A stretch of DNA of 31,332 bases, taken from positions 1 to 31,332 of IMG/VR virus record IMGVR_UViG_3300017735_000057; one strand, given 5' to 3'. This document shows positions 6,869 to 14,723 of this stretch, in pieces (the first letter of the stretch is position 1; every line of letters starts with the position of its first letter). A model generated the notes under the pieces. It ran no database searches. It was not told the origin of the DNA and saw only the letters and a program-made list of their open reading frames with translations. The position numbers were made by a program, and so were the translations under genes. The stretch comes from a virus.

Positions 6869-7231
6869 ATGAACAAAACTGAACAACATAAAAAAGCAAT
6901 AATAGATGCTTTAGAAAAACATTTAGGGATCGTTACAACAGCTTGTAAAATTGTAGGAATAGGAAGAACTACTTTTTATGGTTGGATAAATGACGATAAA
7001 GACTTTGCTAAAAAAGTTGATGACATACAAAACATAGCATTAGATTTTGCAGAAAGTCAATTACATAAACAAATAGGAGACGGAAATACTTCTGCTACAA
7101 TATTTTATTTAAAGACAAAAGGGAAAAAAAGAGGATATATAGAAAGACAAGAAATAACAGGTGCTGACGGACTCCCTACAAATTTTAAAATTGAAATAAT
7201 TGATAAAACAGAAGACGTTACAGACAAATAA
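6869..7231 (+). CDS. terS: Terminase small subunit
   Basis: 120 residues. The N-terminus is a helix-turn-helix (TTACKIVGIGRTTFYGWI, about 23-40), which would recognise the packaging site. It is followed by an oligomerisation helix and AESQLHKQIGDGNTSATIFY (62-81), a pattern I associate with small terminases of Bacteroidetes and Firmicutes phages. It lies directly before the large subunit, whose inferred TTG start overlaps it by 32 bases. It would select phage DNA and regulate the packaging motor. Confidence 0.85.
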   Translation: MNKTEQHKKAIIDALEKHLGIVTTACKIVGIGRTTFYGWINDDKDFAKKVDDIQNIALDFAESQLHKQIGDGNTSATIFYLKTKGKKRGYIERQEITGADGLPTNFKIEIIDKTEDVTDK

Positions 7232-8363
7232 AATCTACAAGCACTTATCTAATAGTGATAAAAAAATAATTGTAGAACAGGGCGGTACAAGATCAGGAAA
7301 AACTTATAACATTTTACTCTGGATAATATTTAAGTATTGCATTAATAATAATGACAAAGTAATTACTGTTTGCAGAAAATCTTTTCCAAGTTTACGTGCT
7401 ACTGTTATGCGTGATTTCATGAGTATATTACAAAGTTATAATATATACAGGGAACAAGACCACAACAAGTCAAATAGCGAATATAACTTATATAATAACC
7501 TTGTAGAATTTATTTCTTTGGATCAGCCACAAAAGATAAGAGGACGTAAAAGAGATTTGCTATTTGTTAATGAGGGCAACGAGTTGTATTATGAAGACAT
7601 GCAACAGTTATTATTTAGAACACAGGAAAGGGTAATACTTGATTTTAACCCGTCAGACGAGTACCATTGGATATATGACAAATTAATACCAAGATCTGAT
7701 TGCGATTTTTTTAAAACTACCTACCTTGATAACCCTTTTATTTCTGATAGTATTAAAAAAGAAATAGAATTATTAAAAGAAACTGACGAGCAGTATTGGC
7801 AAATATATGGTTTAGGCGAAAGAGCTGCTTCCAGGAGTACCATATTTAATTATGTTGAGGTTAACAAAATACCTGCATCTGCTAATTTAGTTTCTTACGG
7901 AATGGACTTTGGCTACACTAATGATCCGACAGTATTATGCTCTGTTTATATTGAAAACAATAACATGTTTATTCAAGAGCATTTACATAGAACTCAAATG
8001 ACTACAAATGATATTAATCAATTTTTAAAAGAAAAAAATATAACAGGAACTATATACGCAGACAGTGCAGAGCCAAGATTAATTAGCGAGTTGCGTAAAA
8101 TGGGGCATAACATATTTGCAAGTATAAAAGGGAAAGACAGTATTAATGCAGGGATTGATTTAATGAAACGTTATAAGATCCACGTACTTAACACCTCAAC
8201 AAATGCAATATCGGAGTTTAGAAACTATAAATGGAAAGAGGACAAAACAGGCATGTTAACAAATACACCAGAAGATAAACACAACCATATTATTGATAGC
8301 TGTAGATATGCGACATACTCAATTTTAAGCAGACCAAACTTTGGAAGATATGCTTTACATTAA
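7200..8363 (+). CDS. terL: Terminase large subunit (Terminase_3-like)
   Basis: 387 residues with a complete motor and nuclease. Walker A GGTRSGKT (28-35), Walker B LLFVNEGNE (120-128) and the coupling motif LDFNP (147-151). The RNase H-like nuclease has acids in YGMDFGYTND (233-242), YADSAEP (286-292) and DKHNHIIDSCRYA (359-371). It packages DNA into proheads and cuts it. The start is uncertain: TTG at 7200 is the only common start codon before the Walker A loop, the first in-frame ATG lying well inside the ATPase domain, so TTG with a 32-base overlap of terS is chosen. A new promoter lies 18 bases after the stop. Confidence 0.93.
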   Translation: MIKQKTLQTNKIYKHLSNSDKKIIVEQGGTRSGKTYNILLWIIFKYCINNNDKVITVCRKSFPSLRATVMRDFMSILQSYNIYREQDHNKSNSEYNLYNNLVEFISLDQPQKIRGRKRDLLFVNEGNELYYEDMQQLLFRTQERVILDFNPSDEYHWIYDKLIPRSDCDFFKTTYLDNPFISDSIKKEIELLKETDEQYWQIYGLGERAASRSTIFNYVEVNKIPASANLVSYGMDFGYTNDPTVLCSVYIENNNMFIQEHLHRTQMTTNDINQFLKEKNITGTIYADSAEPRLISELRKMGHNIFASIKGKDSINAGIDLMKRYKIHVLNTSTNAISEFRNYKWKEDKTGMLTNTPEDKHNHIIDSCRYATYSILSRPNFGRYALH

Positions 8364-8368
8364 ATAAA

Positions 8369-8423
8369 AGTTATTAAAAATTTTGTTTATAACTTTATTT
8401 ATATTATATTTGATTATTAATAA
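8369..8423 (+). repeat. Copy 2 of the ~50-bp promoter-bearing direct repeat
   Basis: Matches 2534-2588 at a constant offset of 5835 bases with three substitutions across ~51 bases, including the entire promoter core. It marks a duplicated regulatory segment heading a different set of small genes. Confidence 0.85.
8382..8412 (+). promoter_or_regulatory. Bacteroidetes-type promoter (TTTG-N19-TATATTTG)
   Basis: TTTG 8382-8385 and TATATTTG 8405-8412 with a 19-bp spacer, as in the copy at 2547. The start would be near 8419, leaving a ~20-nt leader ending AAAACAAACAAAATG. It drives the small-gene unit 8441-9581, which ends at the terminator at 9605. Confidence 0.85.
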
Positions 8424-8440
8424 TTATAAAAACAAACAAA

Positions 8441-8686
8441 ATGACTAAATTATACCAAATGCAAGGTAGAGGAGGAAGATTAGTACAAGTCAACCTTAAT
8501 CAAGAAAACATTAAAGAAAAATTATATTATTGGTTAAAAGAAATGCACAACGAGATTTTTTGGGACATTGAAATGCAAGAGGGTGGACGTGTAGAATTAT
8601 ATAACCGAATTGACGGAAATCTAATTATTTTTTATGGAGACAATGGAATTTTTGAAATGGAAGAAGTAATTACACAAACAGTATAA
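8441..8686 (+). CDS. Small protein of unknown function (81 aa)
   Basis: 81 residues, first in the unit behind the duplicated promoter. It begins with a basic Gly-rich patch (QGRGGRLVQVN, 8-18), then an amphipathic helix with KLYYWLKEMHNEIFWDIEM (about 27-45) and strands RVELYNRIDGNLIIFYGDNG. Compact alpha/beta, soluble. I do not recognise a family. Its place right behind a host-type promoter suggests expression early in infection. Confidence 0.7.
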   Translation: MTKLYQMQGRGGRLVQVNLNQENIKEKLYYWLKEMHNEIFWDIEMQEGGRVELYNRIDGNLIIFYGDNGIFEMEEVITQTV

Positions 8687-8712
8687 AAATTAATAAATAA
8701 AAACAAAACAAA

Positions 8713-8856
8713 ATGAAACAATTACTAATTAATCAAATTTGGTTTTATTGTAAAAACACCCATAACGAACAAGATTACAAAGACCTTTTTAGTTTTTCAA
8801 TGGAAGAATTAGAAGAAATATTATCAGATATTGAATTTGATATAAAACATTATTAA
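8713..8856 (+). CDS. Small acidic protein of unknown function (47 aa)
   Basis: 47 residues with its own AAAACAAAACAAAATG leader 26 bases after the previous stop. It begins MKQLLINQIWFYCKNTHNEQ and continues with a Glu/Asp-rich helical half (FSMEELEEILSDIEFDIKHY). No family is recognised. The repeated leader type argues that it is a real translated gene. Confidence 0.6.
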   Translation: MKQLLINQIWFYCKNTHNEQDYKDLFSFSMEELEEILSDIEFDIKHY

Positions 8857-8874
8857 TCATAAAAACAAAACAAA

Positions 8875-9060
8875 ATGAGAACATTATCAAAGTACAAACA
8901 GAATTTAACAATAGACGGAAACAATGTTTATAGTTATTCTACTATCGTTGCAAAAATTGAGGGTAACGAATTATACCAATTAGGATATTGGAGTATGACT
9001 ACACAAAAACATATTAACTATGTTGCAGACGAATTAGATTTAATTTTAATAAAAGAATAG
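8875..9060 (+). CDS. Conserved small phage protein (61 aa)
   Basis: 61 residues: KYKQNLTIDGNNVYSYSTIV (6-25), then YQLGYWSMTTQKHINYVADE (34-53). The pattern strand - NxVYSYxTxVAxI - LGxWSxTTQKHINYVAxEL recurs in tiny proteins of many Bacteroidetes phages and plasmids that I remember as uncharacterised. It has an A/C-rich leader (AACAAAACAAAATG). It is the best conserved member of this cluster of small genes. Confidence 0.75.
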   Translation: MRTLSKYKQNLTIDGNNVYSYSTIVAKIEGNELYQLGYWSMTTQKHINYVADELDLILIKE

Positions 9061-9062
9061 AT

Positions 9063-9179
9063 ATGCAAACAGGAGCATTTATAAGTATAGCAAACAATTT
9101 ATTTCCAAACAAAGATTTGTGGGAACTAACAGCACAAGAAAGAAGCGAAGTTGTGGAAATATTTGAAGACTATCACTAA
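9063..9179 (+). CDS. Small hypothetical protein (38 aa)
   Basis: A 38-residue frame starting 3 bases after the previous stop and ending in a TAATG overlap with the next ATG: MQTGAFISIANNLFPNKDLW, then ELTAQERSEVVEIFEDYH. The tight spacing on both sides supports it as coding. It is too short to classify. Confidence 0.5.
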   Translation: MQTGAFISIANNLFPNKDLWELTAQERSEVVEIFEDYH

Positions 9180-9334
9180 TGGCAACAGAACTAACAGAAA
9201 TAAATAATCAGCTAAAAACTTATTTATATTCTAATGATCATGAAAAAATATATCATGCAGAAATATATTTAAGAAACGTACATAGAAAATATGGAACGGT
9301 AGACACACAAATAATTAAAAATATAATAAGATGA
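9179..9334 (+). CDS. Small hypothetical protein (51 aa)
   Basis: 51 residues, starting in TAATG and ending in ATGA overlap with the next gene. It is helical throughout (ELTEINNQLKTYLYSNDHEK then AEIYLRNVHRKYGT). No family is recognised. Coupled overlaps at both ends are the main support. Confidence 0.5.
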   Translation: MATELTEINNQLKTYLYSNDHEKIYHAEIYLRNVHRKYGTVDTQIIKNIIR

Positions 9335-9459
9335 AAAAAAAGGAAAGTAAAGGATCTAAATTAGGAAGAATATCAAAAAAAATTACAAAGTGGTTTTTAA
9401 TCTTTGCATTGTGCTATTTTGTAGGTAGAACATTTGCATCAATACTTTTTGGAATATGA
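9331..9459 (+). CDS. Small single-pass membrane protein (42 aa)
   Basis: 42 residues with a strongly basic N-terminus (KKKESKGSK, 2-10; also R13, K16, K17, K20) followed by one hydrophobic segment WFLIFALCYFVG (21-32) continuing to RTFASILFGI. The charge pattern predicts one transmembrane helix with the N-terminus inside. It could be an early membrane effector (for example superinfection exclusion) or an accessory holin-like protein, but the lysis genes lie 18 kb away. Overlaps of 4 bases on both sides. Confidence 0.55.
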   Translation: MKKKESKGSKLGRISKKITKWFLIFALCYFVGRTFASILFGI

Positions 9460-9581
9460 GTTGGCACGATTTTTTAAACCCACACGAACAAGATGAGTAC
9501 GAATGCACAGAATGTGGAACATCAATGCCAAAAGACACAGGAGTATGCTCTGGAATTTGTTTTGAAGCAAGTATGATTTAG
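9456..9581 (+). CDS. Small zinc-ribbon-like protein (41 aa)
   Basis: 41 residues with two Cys pairs: YECTECG (15-21) and VCSGIC (30-35). This CxxC-X10-CxxxC spacing suggests a small metal-binding knuckle. It begins in an ATGA overlap and is the last gene before the terminator at 9605. No family is recognised; a protein-binding or nucleic-acid-binding role is only an inference from the knuckle. Confidence 0.55.
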   Translation: MSWHDFLNPHEQDEYECTECGTSMPKDTGVCSGICFEASMI

Positions 9582-9604
9582 CAGTTATTTTTTTTTATGA
9601 TAGT

Positions 9605-9636
9605 AAAAGGCAGTCAGAAATGGCTGCTTTTTTTTT
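9605..9636 (+). terminator. Rho-independent terminator (GAAA loop)
   Basis: GCAGTCA-GAAA-TGGCTGC (9610-9627) forms a 7-bp stem (one G-T pair) with a GAAA tetraloop, followed by an unbroken T run. It closes the small-gene unit and separates it from the tail module. Confidence 0.88.
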
Positions 9637-9670
9637 ATTATCTTGCATGTAATAAAATAGTTAAATAAAT

Positions 9671-9685
9671 ACGTTATATATATAT
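9671..9685 (+). promoter_or_regulatory. ACGTTATATATAT element, copy 2 (upstream of tail module)
   Basis: ACGTTATATATATAT runs directly into the ATG at 9686, after a terminator and the AT-rich tract TAGTTAAATAAAT. As nothing else upstream resembles a promoter, this element is the likely start signal of the tail operon. Confidence 0.62.
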
Positions 9686-10342
9686 ATGGAATTAAAATTA
9701 AAAATACCAACTTGTTTATCTGAAATTACTTTAAAACAATATAAAGCGTTTTTACAAGTCCAGGAAACAGAAAAAAATGACAAGATCTACAATGCTAAAG
9801 TAATTAATATTTTCTGCAATATAAAAATGGAAGAAGTAATGCTTTTGAAGTTAAATGATGTTACAGATATAACTAATATTATTTATAATTTGTTTGAGCA
9901 AAAACCAAGCTTAGTGTCTAAGTTTAAATTAAACGGAATAGAATACGGGTTTATACCTCAACTAGATGATATAAGCTTTGGAGAATACATTGACCTTGAC
10001 ACCTACATTGGAGATTGGGACAACATTGACAGAGCTATGAATGTTTTATATAGACCTATACTTGTAAGATTAAAAGAAAAATACAGTATTGATAAGTACG
10101 TAATTGAAAATCATAAAAATTTAGAAAATATGCCAATGAATGCTGTGCTTTCTTCAATTTTTTTTTTGTTGAATTTAGGAATGGACTTGTCAACAGTTAT
10201 GATGAACTCTTTGGATCTGGACAAGGAAGCAAACAAGGACTTGATCGCGTTTCTCAATTTGGACAAAAATGGGGGTGGTATCAGTCAATATACGGACTCG
10301 CTAAAGGCGATATTAGACGATTTAAAAATATCACAGAATTAG
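9686..10342 (+). CDS. Tail assembly chaperone, zero-frame product (gpG-like)
   Basis: 218 residues. It begins with MELKLKIPTCLSEITLKQYK and carries EYGFIPQLDDISFGEYIDLD (about 86-105), then DRAMNVLYRPI (115-125), a pattern I associate with the first tail gene of Bacteroidetes siphoviruses. The C-terminus (NGGGISQYTDSLKAILDDLK) looks genuine. A T10 run at 10158-10167 and an open -1 frame to 10428 show the gene also makes a frameshifted product, as in lambda G/GT. The product would keep the tape measure protein soluble during tail assembly. The frameshift is unusual in that the two frames overlap by ~175 bases and both look protein-like. Confidence 0.75.
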   Translation: MELKLKIPTCLSEITLKQYKAFLQVQETEKNDKIYNAKVINIFCNIKMEEVMLLKLNDVTDITNIIYNLFEQKPSLVSKFKLNGIEYGFIPQLDDISFGEYIDLDTYIGDWDNIDRAMNVLYRPILVRLKEKYSIDKYVIENHKNLENMPMNAVLSSIFFLLNLGMDLSTVMMNSLDLDKEANKDLIAFLNLDKNGGGISQYTDSLKAILDDLKISQN

Positions 10343-10428
10343 GCATGCACGAATGCCTTACAATGTTATCTTTCATGAAAGAAAAAAACGAAATAGAACA
10401 AGCAGAAATTAAAAAAAAATTTAAATGA
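9686..10428 (+). CDS. Tail assembly chaperone, -1 frameshift fusion (gpGT-like)
   Basis: If ribosomes slip -1 on T-TTT-TTG (10162-10168), 161 zero-frame residues join 86 from the -1 frame, giving about 247 residues. The -1 frame is open from 10108 to the TGA at 10426-10428, which overlaps the next ATG (ATGA). It reads convincingly: SQFGQKWGWYQSIYGLAKGD, then IRRFKNITELGMHECLTM and a Lys/Glu helix. Between 10108 and the conserved WGWY segment it has no ATG, GTG or TTG, so separate initiation is unlikely. The C-terminal part would bind the tail tube protein, as gpT does in lambda. Confidence 0.72.
10158..10168 (+). promoter_or_regulatory. T10-G slippery sequence (programmed -1 frameshift or transcriptional slippage)
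   Basis: Ten consecutive T bases followed by G. In the zero frame it reads ATT TTT TTT TTG, so T-TTT-TTG is a valid X-XXY-YYZ heptamer. A run this long could also cause RNA polymerase slippage. Confidence 0.7.
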
Positions 10429-10895
10429 GCAATCAAGGCATAAGAGGTTTTTATCAATTAACTGAAACTATTAAGGAGCAGCTACTTGCAGACGTAAATA
10501 TTAATACTGTTTCAACAGGTAACATTTCTAATGTCAACCTCAACAAACAAGACATATTCCCTTTAGGTCATATTATGGTAAACAATGTTACTGCAGAAGA
10601 ACAGGTATTGCGTTTTAACATTACAGTTATTGCAGCAGATATTGTAGATCAAAGCAAAGACTTAACACTTGACAGATTTGTAGGAAACAACAACGAGCAA
10701 GACATTTTAAATACACAGTTAGGAGTTATCAATAAATTGATCCAGGTATTGCGTAAAGGAAATTTACATACAGAAAAATATCAGTTAGACGGAAACCCAA
10801 ATTGCACACCTTTTTATGATCGCTTTGAGAATATGCTTGCAGGGTGGAGTACAGACCTTGACATAATGATTTACAACGATATAACTATTTGCTAA
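10425..10895 (+). CDS. Tail terminator/completion-like protein
   Basis: 156 residues: YQLTETIKEQLLADVNINTV near the start, FPLGHIMVNNVTAEEQVLRF (45-64) with a following strand NITVIAADIVDQ, and AGWSTDLDIMIYNDI toward the end. This alpha/beta layout and position between the chaperone and a gp10-like protein fit tail terminator or head-tail joining proteins. I recall the VNNVxxEEQVLRFNxxVxxxDIVD pattern from flavobacterial siphoviruses. It starts in an ATGA overlap with the frameshift product, and the next gene starts one base after its stop. Confidence 0.6.
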   Translation: MSNQGIRGFYQLTETIKEQLLADVNINTVSTGNISNVNLNKQDIFPLGHIMVNNVTAEEQVLRFNITVIAADIVDQSKDLTLDRFVGNNNEQDILNTQLGVINKLIQVLRKGNLHTEKYQLDGNPNCTPFYDRFENMLAGWSTDLDIMIYNDITIC

Positions 10896-11429
10896 ATGAA
10901 AGATATTTATACAGAAAAATATTTAAAATATTTTAGTGATTATGTAATACAACAATCCAGGACAAGGCTTACTAAAAAAAAGCATAATGTATCAAAAGAA
11001 TTATACAACTCTTTAGGTTATAGAATTGTAAAAAATGCGCAAGGCTATAGGATTGACTTTTTCATGGAAGACTACGGAAAGTTTATCAACGAGGGTGTTA
11101 AGGGTACTAACAGTAATTATATAGTAAACAAGAACAGTCCATTTAGTTATAAGCCAAGCAGCAATTTAATAGGGTTGGAATATGCAACAGGTATATTTGC
11201 AAAGTGGGCAAAGTTTAGAGGGTTGCAGCCAAGAGACAAAAAAGGCAGATTTGGATCTTATAAAACTATGGGTTTCATATTAGCACAAAGTATAAAGAAA
11301 AAAGGAATTAAAGCAACAATGTTTTTTACAGACCCATTTAACAGAGCTGTTGAGCGTTTGCCAGATGAACTGTTTGAAAGTTTTATTTTAGACATAGAGC
11401 AGGAGCTAACAATATTACAAAAGAATTAA
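10896..11429 (+). CDS. HK97 gp10-like neck/tail completion protein
   Basis: 177 residues, basic. It contains DFFMEDYGKFINEGVKGTNS (about 54-73), then a Gly/Ser/Pro loop, ATGIFAKWAKFRG, and GFILAQSIKKKGIKATMFFT (126-145), the last typical of HK97-gp10-type proteins (FLxxSIxxxGxxxxxFF-P). These form the neck between portal and tail. The order after a terminator-like protein fits. It directly abuts both neighbours. The role is inferred from pattern and position. Confidence 0.65.
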   Translation: MKDIYTEKYLKYFSDYVIQQSRTRLTKKKHNVSKELYNSLGYRIVKNAQGYRIDFFMEDYGKFINEGVKGTNSNYIVNKNSPFSYKPSSNLIGLEYATGIFAKWAKFRGLQPRDKKGRFGSYKTMGFILAQSIKKKGIKATMFFTDPFNRAVERLPDELFESFILDIEQELTILQKN

Positions 11430-11431
11430 TT

Positions 11432-12412
11432 ATGCCAAGATTATTATTAAGAAGTCCACAGTTTAAATTTATAGAAATACCTATATCGGGTGTTAATTCT
11501 TGTACTTGCGAAATTAAAATTGATACTGTAGTTAGATATACATTAGTAAAAAATACTAAAAAAGCATCTACACAAAATTTTGATATTTCAGAACTATGCA
11601 GAGATTATTTAGAAATTGCTTATCAATCAAATTATGCACCTCAAACAATATCAATACAAGTAACATTAAGGAACTATGCAGATTTTAATGGTACAGGAAC
11701 TTTAATAAGTACAAAAGCTTACAGTACCGATACAGGCTTTATGGGTTATGGTTATTTTGAAGACGGAACAAACCCTGCTATTGCAAACAATCAATACTTT
11801 ATTTCTGAAAACCCAGAATTAAACGATGTGCAGCTTTATTTTCCTAATAACACAACAGGAATAGTTGTGCAAACAATGTCAAGTTCACAAGTAACAGTTA
11901 GTTTTGGTGCAACTGCAACTGCAATAGGCGGAAGCTATGGCGGATTAATTAAAAGAATAGATTGTACAAAGTATGGAGACGGTAGGCGAATAGTTTTTAT
12001 AAACAAATACGGTGTGCAGCAAGACTTGTGGTTTTTCTTAAAAGAGACTAAAACACTATCAAGAAAAAACGAAAATTATAAAACAAATATTTTAACATAT
12101 CCAAGCACAAACAATCCTGCTACTTACTCTATTTCAGATGCACCTAACAGAATATTTAATACAACTGCAAAACAAAGTTTTACTTTAAGCAGTGGATATT
12201 ACCCACAAGGTGCAAATAACTTTTTTGAAGAACTTTTATTAAGCGAACACGTCTGGATTGAAAGACCAAACAAAGCAACAGGAACTAACGAGGTTGTGCC
12301 TGTTAAGGTAACAAAATCTTCATTAGCTTTTAAAACAAGTGTAAATGATAAGCTTATTAATTACACTATTAAATTTGAAGAAGCATTTGATTACATAAAC
12401 AATATTAGATAA
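11432..12412 (+). CDS. Putative tail structural protein (326 aa)
   Basis: 326 residues, strand-rich. It begins PRLLLRSPQFKFIEIPISGV, has a Thr/Ser/Asn-rich middle and a C-terminal NDKLINYTIKFEEAFDYINN that looks like a beta-structured virion domain. It lies between neck proteins and a large tail-tip candidate whose ATG overlaps its stop by one base (TAATG). I recall similar proteins paired with the downstream gene in Cellulophaga/Flavobacterium phages, without a proven role. A distal tail or tail-tip component is the best guess. Confidence 0.5.
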   Translation: MPRLLLRSPQFKFIEIPISGVNSCTCEIKIDTVVRYTLVKNTKKASTQNFDISELCRDYLEIAYQSNYAPQTISIQVTLRNYADFNGTGTLISTKAYSTDTGFMGYGYFEDGTNPAIANNQYFISENPELNDVQLYFPNNTTGIVVQTMSSSQVTVSFGATATAIGGSYGGLIKRIDCTKYGDGRRIVFINKYGVQQDLWFFLKETKTLSRKNENYKTNILTYPSTNNPATYSISDAPNRIFNTTAKQSFTLSSGYYPQGANNFFEELLLSEHVWIERPNKATGTNEVVPVKVTKSSLAFKTSVNDKLINYTIKFEEAFDYINNIR

Positions 12413-14589
12413 TGCAGCAAAAGTTAATTTTATATATTGGCAACAAAGGAAGTTTAGGAGTTTATACAGAAGCTGATAGGGTTGACCAATTCAAAGATGA
12501 AAGTGTTTCTTTTACGCAAACAATACAAAACGTAAAAGACATAAAAAAAATCTTTACTGAATTTACTAAAACCTTTGCATTACCTGCATCGCCAAGAAAC
12601 AATAAATTATTTAAACATTATTATAATTTTGATATTTCAGACAATAGTGCTTTTGATGCAAGGGTAAAAGTTGGTGCGTCTTTAGAATTAAACGATATAC
12701 TATTTAAAACAGGTAAAATAGCGTTAACAGGAGTTGAATTAAAAAACAACGTGCCTCACACATACAAGATTACTTTTTACGGAAACACAGTCGATTTAAA
12801 AGATATTTTAGGCGATGCTCAATTAAGTTTCCTGGAAGATTTAGAAAATGAAAATCAAACATATAGCTATACAAATATAAAGGCAGGAATGGCAGCTGCA
12901 AGTAACGCAGATATAATAGTTCCAATGATCACACATACAGATAGATTATTTTATTATGAGGGGGGTTTTAATGAAAACGGAAACGTATGGCCTTCAACAA
13001 GCAATAATCAAGCAGGTGCTTTTTGGGAGCAATTTAAGTATGCAATAAGATTAAGCAGAATTATAGATGCAATACAAGTTCAATACCCTATTACTTTCTC
13101 TAACGACTTTTTTAACAACACATCAAATACAGATTTTGAAAATCTATTTATGTGGCTTCATAGAAAAAAAGGAGGAGTAACACCTACAAACCAAGTAGAC
13201 AGAATTTGGACAAGAGTTACAGATTTGCCACAAACATCATGTTCAACAAGCCCCTGCGATGTAAATGCAACAAGTGAAAACGGTGTTATAACCGTAAGCA
13301 CATTGCCTTTGTATAATTTAGAAACAACTACTTTTATGCTTAACCCCACTACATCAGATGAATATAGTGCAAGAGTTATAATGATTGCTGCTAATGGCGA
13401 TCAATCTATTGTAGGGAGTTTTAATAATTTACAAAATATGCAATTTATAGGAAATATAAATAGTGCAGATCCACCTGGTCCATTCAATGACAATTCACAA
13501 TATATTATTGAAGTTGCACCTACAGATCCAACAGTTACTATAAATTTTGCAACAAATCAAGTGGCAGTTACCATAGGAGTACGAGCAGGTTTTGGATTGC
13601 CAAATTTTGGAGATTATGAAACACAACAATTTAAAAATTCAAATGGTGCATTTTTTACTTCAACAACTTTAGAGTTTAACATACAGGAACAAATACCTAA
13701 AATGAAAATTATTGATTTTCTTACAGGAATATTTCAAATGTTTAATTTAACTGCTTATGTAGAAAATAACATTATTGTTGTGCAGCCTTTAGATGATTTT
13801 TACGCAAGAGTTGGAACAGATACAAATGGTAATTTAAATTCCGTAAATATTGACGAATACTTAGATGTAACAACCTCAACTGTAGATATTGCATTACCTT
13901 ATAAGTCAGTAAATTTTGCATACAAAGGTTTAAAAACATTTTTAGCGCAACAGTTTGAACAAATAAACAATAAAGGGTGGGGATCTACAACTTTTGATTT
14001 AAATGAGTATTTTGATGCGCCTACAGAAAAATATAACATTACAGTACCTTTTGAACACGTGCAGTATGAACGATTATTTAATCAAGCTACAAACAACTCA
14101 ACTACCATACAATATGGTTATTTTGTTGACAGTAACAGAGAGCCTTATTACGGAGATCCTTTAATTTTTTACGGTTATAAAAGAACAACGGGAACTAAAT
14201 TTTTATTGAGGAGAGCTGCAGGTTTAGTTGTAGAACAACAAAATTATTGGCTGCCATTAAATACAAAAGAATTAAATTCAAGTTCAAGCAAAGTAAATAT
14301 AAATTTTCATCAAGAGTTAAGCGAATACAAAGCTAATGCTGACGGATCAGATGCGGCTCTTTTTTCAGATACTTTACTTAATAAATATTATAAAACATAT
14401 TTAACAGAGGTTTTTCAAAGAAATAGAAGACTAACAAAAGTTACTGCATACCTACCTTACAAAATATTTAGTAGTTTAAAGCTATATGATAGGATAAGAT
14501 TTAGGCAACAGAATTATAAAATTAATTCAATGACTACAAATTTAACAACAGGGAAAACAGAATTTGAATTGTTAAATACCGATTTATGA
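12412..14589 (+). CDS. Large tail-tip/baseplate-hub candidate (725 aa)
   Basis: 725 residues. The N-terminal ~140 residues contain a recognisable domain (ESVSFTQTIQNVKDIKKIFT, FTKTFALPASPRNNKLFKHY, LTGVELKNNVPHTYKITFYG) seen in tail proteins of Bacteroidetes phages. A middle segment, IPKMKIIDFLTGIFQMFNLT, followed by IIVVQPLDDFY, resembles hub-type domains (KxxDFLxxxFxxFNL). The C-terminus includes KIFSSLKLYDRIRFRQQNYK, consistent with a small beta-barrel end. It likely forms the tail tip hub with the preceding protein. It lies before the tape measure gene, whereas many siphoviruses place the tip after it. Confidence 0.58.
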   Translation: MQQKLILYIGNKGSLGVYTEADRVDQFKDESVSFTQTIQNVKDIKKIFTEFTKTFALPASPRNNKLFKHYYNFDISDNSAFDARVKVGASLELNDILFKTGKIALTGVELKNNVPHTYKITFYGNTVDLKDILGDAQLSFLEDLENENQTYSYTNIKAGMAAASNADIIVPMITHTDRLFYYEGGFNENGNVWPSTSNNQAGAFWEQFKYAIRLSRIIDAIQVQYPITFSNDFFNNTSNTDFENLFMWLHRKKGGVTPTNQVDRIWTRVTDLPQTSCSTSPCDVNATSENGVITVSTLPLYNLETTTFMLNPTTSDEYSARVIMIAANGDQSIVGSFNNLQNMQFIGNINSADPPGPFNDNSQYIIEVAPTDPTVTINFATNQVAVTIGVRAGFGLPNFGDYETQQFKNSNGAFFTSTTLEFNIQEQIPKMKIIDFLTGIFQMFNLTAYVENNIIVVQPLDDFYARVGTDTNGNLNSVNIDEYLDVTTSTVDIALPYKSVNFAYKGLKTFLAQQFEQINNKGWGSTTFDLNEYFDAPTEKYNITVPFEHVQYERLFNQATNNSTTIQYGYFVDSNREPYYGDPLIFYGYKRTTGTKFLLRRAAGLVVEQQNYWLPLNTKELNSSSSKVNINFHQELSEYKANADGSDAALFSDTLLNKYYKTYLTEVFQRNRRLTKVTAYLPYKIFSSLKLYDRIRFRQQNYKINSMTTNLTTGKTEFELLNTDL

Positions 14590-14723
14590 TAAAAAATATA
14601 ATTGATTTACTCCAGGTTGCAAATGGAGAAACTGAAAATATAAAAATTGCACAAGGTAAATATGCTTTGCCAAAAACATTAAAGCAGGGAATTAAATTAA
14701 TAAAACGAGCAACAAATGATTGA
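14586..14723 (+). CDS. Small hypothetical protein before the tape measure (45 aa)
   Basis: 45 residues, starting in an ATGA overlap with the tail-tip gene and overlapping the tape measure start by 8 bases. It reads MIKNIIDLLQVANGETENIK then a basic half (YALPKTLKQGIKLIKRATND). Coupling on both sides suggests it is translated in step with the tail genes. No family is recognised. Confidence 0.58.
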   Translation: MIKNIIDLLQVANGETENIKIAQGKYALPKTLKQGIKLIKRATND

